Translations under genes and position numbers: made by a program
DNA from: DASZCR01 sp035942915
GTDB taxonomy: Bacteria; Acidobacteriota; Blastocatellia; Pyrinomonadales; Pyrinomonadaceae
DNA: 7,207 nucleotides
Direction: 5' to 3'
Assembly: GCA_035942915.1 (NCBI GenBank)
Contig: DASZCR010000136.1
Span: forward strand, 1 to 7,207
Shown: piece after piece, positions 5,001-7,207 of the stretch
Numbering within the stretch: position 1 is the first letter of the stretch
How the letters are laid out: every line of letters begins with the position of its first letter
Notes under the pieces: model-generated
Seen by the model: the letters and a program-made list of their open reading frames with translations, nothing else
The model's database searches: none
Told to the model about the DNA's origin: nothing

Positions 5001-7207
5001 GACAACTTCTTCGAGTTAGGGGGACACTCTCTGCTCGCCACACAACTCATCGCACTCCTGCGCGACGCCTTCCGCCTGCCCCTCCCACTCGGCTCCCTCT
5101 TTCAATCACCAACCGTCGCCGGACTCGCACAAGAGATTGCTCGCCTGCGTCGTGATTCCGAAGAAGCTTCCACAGAGTCTCCTTCTCATTCATCTTCCTT
5201 CGATGCTCTCCCGAAGATTGTCTCTGATAGAGAGCATCGCTATGAGCCGTTCCCTCTGACCGATATTCAACAAGCATATTGGGTGGGCAGAAGTTCATCG
5301 CTGGAACTGGGAGGAGTAGCGACACACATCTATTTTGAGGTGGAAGGCAGAGGGATAGATGTAGAGAGATTGGAAGGTGCATGGCGGCGTGTGATAGAGC
5401 GGCACGACATGCTGCGTGCAATAGTCTTAGCTGATGGACGACAGCAGGTGCTGGAAAGTGTCCCTCCTTATGAAATCGCCCTCAGCGACTTCAGCGAATT
5501 GGATGCGGAGGAGGCGCGTCCGCAACTGGAAGCGGTGCGCGCACGCATGTCGCATCAGGTACTTCCTGCGGAGCGTTGGCCGCTGTTCGAGATACATGCT
5601 TCCAGATTGACGGGCGGGCGTCTGCGCCTGCACGTCAGCTTCGACATGCTCATCGGCGACGCGTGGAGCTTCCAACTGCTCTGGCGCGACTTACTCACCT
5701 ACTACACGGATGAAACAGCGCAGTTGCCGGAACTGAATGTGACCTTCCGCGACTACGTCCTGACGGAAGCGCATCTGCGCGACACGGCGCTCTACGAACA
5801 AGCGCGAGAGTATTGGTGGAGACGCATCGACGAGATGCCCGCCGCACCCGAACTGCCACTCGCGCGCAGCCCTGCAACGCTCACCCATCCCCAATTCGTG
5901 CGCCGCACAGCACGACTCGAAGCAACGAAATGGGAAGAACTCAAGAGACGCGCCGGACAAGCCGGACTGACCCCTTCAGGAGTCTTACTGGCAGCCTATG
6001 CAGAAGTCTTGAGTCTGTGGAGCAAGCGTCAACACTTCATGATTAATCTCACGTTGTTTAATCGACTGCCGATGCACGAGCAGATTGAACAGGTCGTGGG
6101 AGACTTCACTTCATTGACTTTATTGGAAGCTGATTATCGTGTGGGAGGAAGCTTTCGGGAGCGCGGGCGGAAGTTGCAGGAGCAGCTATGGGAGGACATT
6201 GATAGAAGATATGTGAGCGGGGTAGCGGTGATGCGCGAGTTGGCGAGAAGGAGAGGCGCAGCACAGGCCGTCATGCCCGTTATCTTCACCAGCGAGCTTA
6301 ACTTCTCCAACGCGAATGATGAAACGCCGTCGCAGGGCACGGCGAATGAAGCGACGACTCAGGCCGTCCAACTCGAACAGGTCTACAGCATCAGTCAGAC
6401 GCCGCAGGTGTGGATAGACCATCAGGCATCGGAGGTGGGCGGCGCTCTGGTTTTCAACTGGGATGCGGTCGAGGAACTGTTTCCCCCCGATGTCCTTCAG
6501 CAGATGTTCGACTCCTACTGCTCCCTGCTCGAACGGCTCGCCAAAGACGAGAAGTGTTGGGACGACGCACGCGTGCTTGAGTTGCCGCCCACGCAGGCCG
6601 CACGACGCGCCGCCTACAATGAGACAAGCGCGCCGCTCTCCGACGCGTGCTTGCATCAACTCTTTCTGCAACAGGCCGCACAGCATCCGCACAGACCGGC
6701 GCTCGTCAGCACTCAACGCTGCTTCACCTATGCTGAACTGGAACGCTTCACGCGTCGTCTGGCGCAACGACTGCGACGCGGCGGCGCACGCCCCAATCAA
6801 CTAGTCGGCGTCGTCATGCAGAAAGGCTGGGAGCAGACGGCGGCCGTGCTCGCAGTGCTGCGCGCAGGTGCGGCCTACCTGCCCATCAGCGCCGACCTCC
6901 CGCGCGAACGCATTGACTACCTGCTCAATCACGGCGAAGTAGATATCGTCCTTACTCAACACTGGATAGACGAACGTTTCGAGTGGCCTGAGCGGATACA
7001 CACCATCGCCGTCACACAGTTTGACGACGGGCAAGACGCCGCGCCTGATGATGTTGAACTCGATACCCTGCAAAGCGAAGAAGACTTAGCCTACGTCATC
7101 TACACGTCAGGTTCGACCGGCACCCCCAAAGGCGTGATGATTGACCATCGCGGAGCAGTCAACACCATCCTCGACATCAACGAACGTTTCCACCTCTCTG
7201 CTGACGA
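2091..7207 (+). CDS. Hybrid PKS-NRPS: KS-AT-ACP-Cy-A (3' end beyond window)
   Basis: Open from ATG 2091 to the window end, giving 1705 complete codons with no stop. Domain order: ketosynthase (about 10-435), KS-AT linker, malonyl-type acyltransferase (about 529-850), variable linker (882-940), carrier protein (about 945-1016, Ser980), heterocyclization domain (about 1050-1486) and the first third of an adenylation domain (1516 onward, A1-A3). Role: KS extends the thiazolyl thioester from the upstream NRPS with one malonyl unit; Cy then condenses the beta-ketoacyl chain with an amino acid and cyclises it. No KR, DH, ER or MT domain is present in the PKS module, so the keto group should remain. 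Start choice: GAGGA at 8 bases, and no other in-frame start nearby upstream. The N-terminus before the KS core is very short, without the coiled-coil docking helix seen in many cis-AT PKSs. The rest of the A domain and a carrier are expected to the right. Confidence 0.96.
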   Translation, partial: MSNEELSDTPGIAIIGMAARFPGARSVDEFWRNIRDGVESITFFADEELANADPSALTDPNFVKAGALLEGIELFDASFFDLSAIEAEITDPQHRIFLEAAHEALESAGYDPEKYDGAIGVYAGAGMNTYLIFNLAPNQELVRSVGALPLAIGNDKDYLVTRVSYKLNLGGPSINVQTSCSTSLVAVSLACQSLLDYQCDMALAGGVSLRIPQKTGYQYQEGSITSPDGHCRAFDAKARGTIFGEGLGIVVLKRLDEALEDGDQIYAVIRGSAVNNDGALKIGYTAPSVDGQVRVIAEALSASGIEPETISYVEAHGTGTPLGDPIEIAALKKAFGSGLKRRGFCAIGSVKTNVGHLDTAAGVAGLIKTTLALKHKLLPPTLHFEQPNPQIDFDNSPFYVNTRLHQWTNGSTPRRAGVSSFGIGGTNAHVILEEAPPREPSGASRPYQLLLLSAKTETALEAATDNLARYLREHADINLADVAYTLQLGRKSFSQRRFLVCRDREEAIAALETRDPARLLTHRAGAGEKPVVYMFSGQGSQHTQMGAELYRTEPVFRQTVDDCARLLKPLLGLDLREIIYPADEQQEEAARQLQQTFITQPALFVVEYALAQLWMKWGVRPQAMIGHSIGEYTAACLSGVFTLEQALALVATRGRMMQSLPTGAMLAVNLPPHEVEPLVGAQLSLAAVNSPSLCVVSGESAAVEELAERLTRREVNCRRLHTSHAFHSHMMEPVVGEFTRHVAKLKLKPPTIPYISNLTGNWIRADEATDPQYWARHLRQTVRFAEGLTRLAKEAGSILLEIGPGQTLGTLARTQTNGHVILSTLRHPHEAESDAQYLLKRLGQVWLSGGKIDWQGFYADEQRLRLPLPTYPFERKRYWIDAPRTTTAHASAAPSTQTTDEEAQTRTPAAASSADTTHIAHDAKDAPGAHRTAHERPVMGTPYVAPRDETEQKIAHIWETFLSVREVGVEDNFFELGGHSLLATQLIALLRDAFRLPLPLGSLFQSPTVAGLAQEIARLRRDSEEASTESPSHSSSFDALPKIVSDREHRYEPFPLTDIQQAYWVGRSSSLELGGVATHIYFEVEGRGIDVERLEGAWRRVIERHDMLRAIVLADGRQQVLESVPPYEIALSDFSELDAEEARPQLEAVRARMSHQVLPAERWPLFEIHASRLTGGRLRLHVSFDMLIGDAWSFQLLWRDLLTYYTDETAQLPELNVTFRDYVLTEAHLRDTALYEQAREYWWRRIDEMPAAPELPLARSPATLTHPQFVRRTARLEATKWEELKRRAGQAGLTPSGVLLAAYAEVLSLWSKRQHFMINLTLFNRLPMHEQIEQVVGDFTSLTLLEADYRVGGSFRERGRKLQEQLWEDIDRRYVSGVAVMRELARRRGAAQAVMPVIFTSELNFSNANDETPSQGTANEATTQAVQLEQVYSISQTPQVWIDHQASEVGGALVFNWDAVEELFPPDVLQQMFDSYCSLLERLAKDEKCWDDARVLELPPTQAARRAAYNETSAPLSDACLHQLFLQQAAQHPHRPALVSTQRCFTYAELERFTRRLAQRLRRGGARPNQLVGVVMQKGWEQTAAVLAVLRAGAAYLPISADLPRERIDYLLNHGEVDIVLTQHWIDERFEWPERIHTIAVTQFDDGQDAAPDDVELDTLQSEEDLAYVIYTSGSTGTPKGVMIDHRGAVNTILDINERFHLSAD
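2118..3395 (+). other. Ketosynthase (KS) domain
   Basis: Residues about 10-435. It starts at 'GIAIIGMAARFPGA' (11-24). The catalytic triad is intact: Cys180 in 'VQTSCSTSLVAV' (176-187, codon 2628-2630), His316 in 'VEAHGTGTPLGDP' (313-325) and His356 in 'GSVKTNVGHLDTAAG' (348-362). It ends with 'GVSSFGIGGTNAHVILEE' (417-434). It is an elongating KS, since the active-site Cys is present. Because it receives from a PCP, it should take a heteroaryl (thiazolyl) thioester, as EpoC does; that acceptor is inferred from gene order. 'YQYQEGSITSPDGHCRAFD' (217-235) resembles KSs of NRPS/PKS junctions. Confidence 0.96.
3675..4640 (+). other. Acyltransferase (AT) domain, malonyl-CoA type
   Basis: Residues about 529-850. 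'FSGQGSQ' (535-541) forms the oxyanion region, the nucleophile is Ser628 in 'GHSIGEY' (626-632), and 'RGRMMQ' (653-658) holds the expected carboxylate-binding arginine. The specificity motif reads 'HAFH' (724-727, bases 4260-4271), the established signature for malonyl-CoA; methylmalonyl ATs have 'YASH'. The post-AT segment 'LPLPTYPFERKRYWID' (866-881) is the usual end of the KS-AT didomain. The extender is therefore most likely unsubstituted malonate. Confidence 0.95.
4734..4910 (+). other. Low-complexity AT-ACP linker with no modifying domain
   Basis: Residues 882-940, about 59 residues rich in Ala, Thr, Asp and His, lie where reductive or methylating domains would sit. No Rossmann GxGxxG motif or SAM-binding motif is present, and the segment is far too short for a KR, DH or MT. 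It is a flexible linker; the module is minimal (KS-AT-ACP). Confidence 0.8.
4923..5138 (+). other. Carrier protein (ACP/PCP-like) of the PKS module
   Basis: Residues about 945-1016. 'DNFFELGGHSLLATQL' (971-986) contains Ser980 (bases 5028-5030), the phosphopantetheine site. 'LPLPLGSLFQSPTVAGLAQ' (996-1014) completes the fold. The core is of the GGHS type common in NRPS carriers and in ACPs of hybrid lines. By position it holds the beta-keto thioester and acts as donor for the Cy domain. A Ser/Glu-rich linker (about 1021-1036) follows. Confidence 0.93.
5238..6548 (+). other. Heterocyclization (Cy) domain
   Basis: Residues about 1050-1486. The key motif is DxxxxDxxS, seen as 'DMLIGDAWS' (1185-1193, bases 5643-5669), which replaces the HHxxxDG of ordinary condensation domains and marks cyclising domains. 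Other Cy signatures: 'PFPLTDIQQAYWVGR' (1053-1067), 'RHDMLRA' (1104-1110), 'LTLFNRLPMH' (1320-1329) with 'VVGDFTSLTLL' (1335-1345), 'PVIFTSELNF' (1396-1405) and 'SISQTPQVWIDHQ' (1433-1445). Thr1400 and Asp1443 are the likely counterparts of the Thr and Asp shown to be needed for cyclodehydration in studied Cy domains (own alignment, not verified). Function: amide formation with Cys, Ser or Thr, then ring closure to thiazoline or (methyl)oxazoline. Low-GC patches cover its two ends (see findings). Confidence 0.95.
6636..7207 (+). other. Adenylation domain, A1-A3 part (cut by window edge)
   Basis: Residues 1516-1705. A1 'FTYAELERF' (1545-1553), A2 'VLAVLRAGAAYLPISADLP' (1586-1604) and the P-loop-like A3 'LAYVIYTSGSTGTPKGVMI' (1666-1684) are intact. 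The window ends before A4, so no substrate-code residue is readable. Because it follows a Cy domain, Cys, Ser or Thr is expected; 'DHRGAVNTILDIN' (1685-1697) after A3 resembles cysteine-activating Cy-A modules, which is only a weak hint. A carrier domain, and possibly another Ox domain inserted at A8/A9, would be beyond the right edge. Confidence 0.93.

Noticed and set aside
5238..6548. Ordinary condensation (C) domain
   Set aside because: The HHxxxDG motif is absent; DMLIGDAWS fits DxxxxDxxS, and the SQTPQVWIDHQ and VVGDFTSL motifs are specific to heterocyclization domains.

Overview
This window is an internal slice of a hybrid nonribosomal peptide synthetase / type I polyketide synthase (NRPS-PKS) locus. 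Both real genes are on the + strand and both are cut by the window edges. No tRNA, rRNA, CRISPR array, insertion sequence, promoter or terminator is visible. The only non-coding stretch is the 68 bases between the two genes. The host cannot be named. The code is bacterial, mostly about 60-70% GC by hand counts of sample lines, with patches near 45-53%. The assembly line resembles those of myxobacteria and other soil or secondary-metabolite-rich bacteria, but this is only a guess.

Layout. Positions 1-2022 hold the 3' end of an NRPS gene. It encodes the A5-A8 part of an adenylation (A) domain, an FMN-type oxidase (Ox) domain inserted between A8 and A9, the A9-A10 end of the same A domain, a peptidyl carrier protein (PCP), and a charged C-terminal tail. 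The readable substrate-pocket residues fit cysteine. A second gene starts at 2091 behind a GAGGA ribosome binding site and runs off the right edge. It encodes KS - AT (malonyl type) - ACP - Cy (heterocyclization) - A (only A1-A3 present).

How they work together (inference from family knowledge). The first protein should load cysteine, cyclise it through a Cy domain expected upstream of the window, and oxidise the thiazoline to a thiazole. The KS of the second protein should extend this thiazolyl thioester with one malonyl unit. No ketoreductase, dehydratase, enoylreductase or methyltransferase lies in this module, so the beta-ketone should be kept unless an enzyme acts in trans. The following Cy-A module should then add and cyclise a Cys, Ser or Thr. 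The predicted intermediate is thiazole-C(=O)-CH2-thiazoline or -oxazoline, a heteroatom-rich, potentially metal-binding motif. The thiazole-Ox-KS junction is like epothilone EpoB/EpoC. The azole-polyketide-azoline order recalls yersiniabactin-type metallophores, but without their methyltransferase and ketoreductase.

Main oddities: (1) after the TAA of gene 1 the same frame stays open for 23 codons and closes with a TGA that overlaps the ATG of gene 2 (ATGA), suggesting a shortened gene or a recent nonsense change; (2) base composition and codon choice change sharply where the oxidase is inserted in the A domain, and again within the Cy domain, which points to domain-scale recombination.
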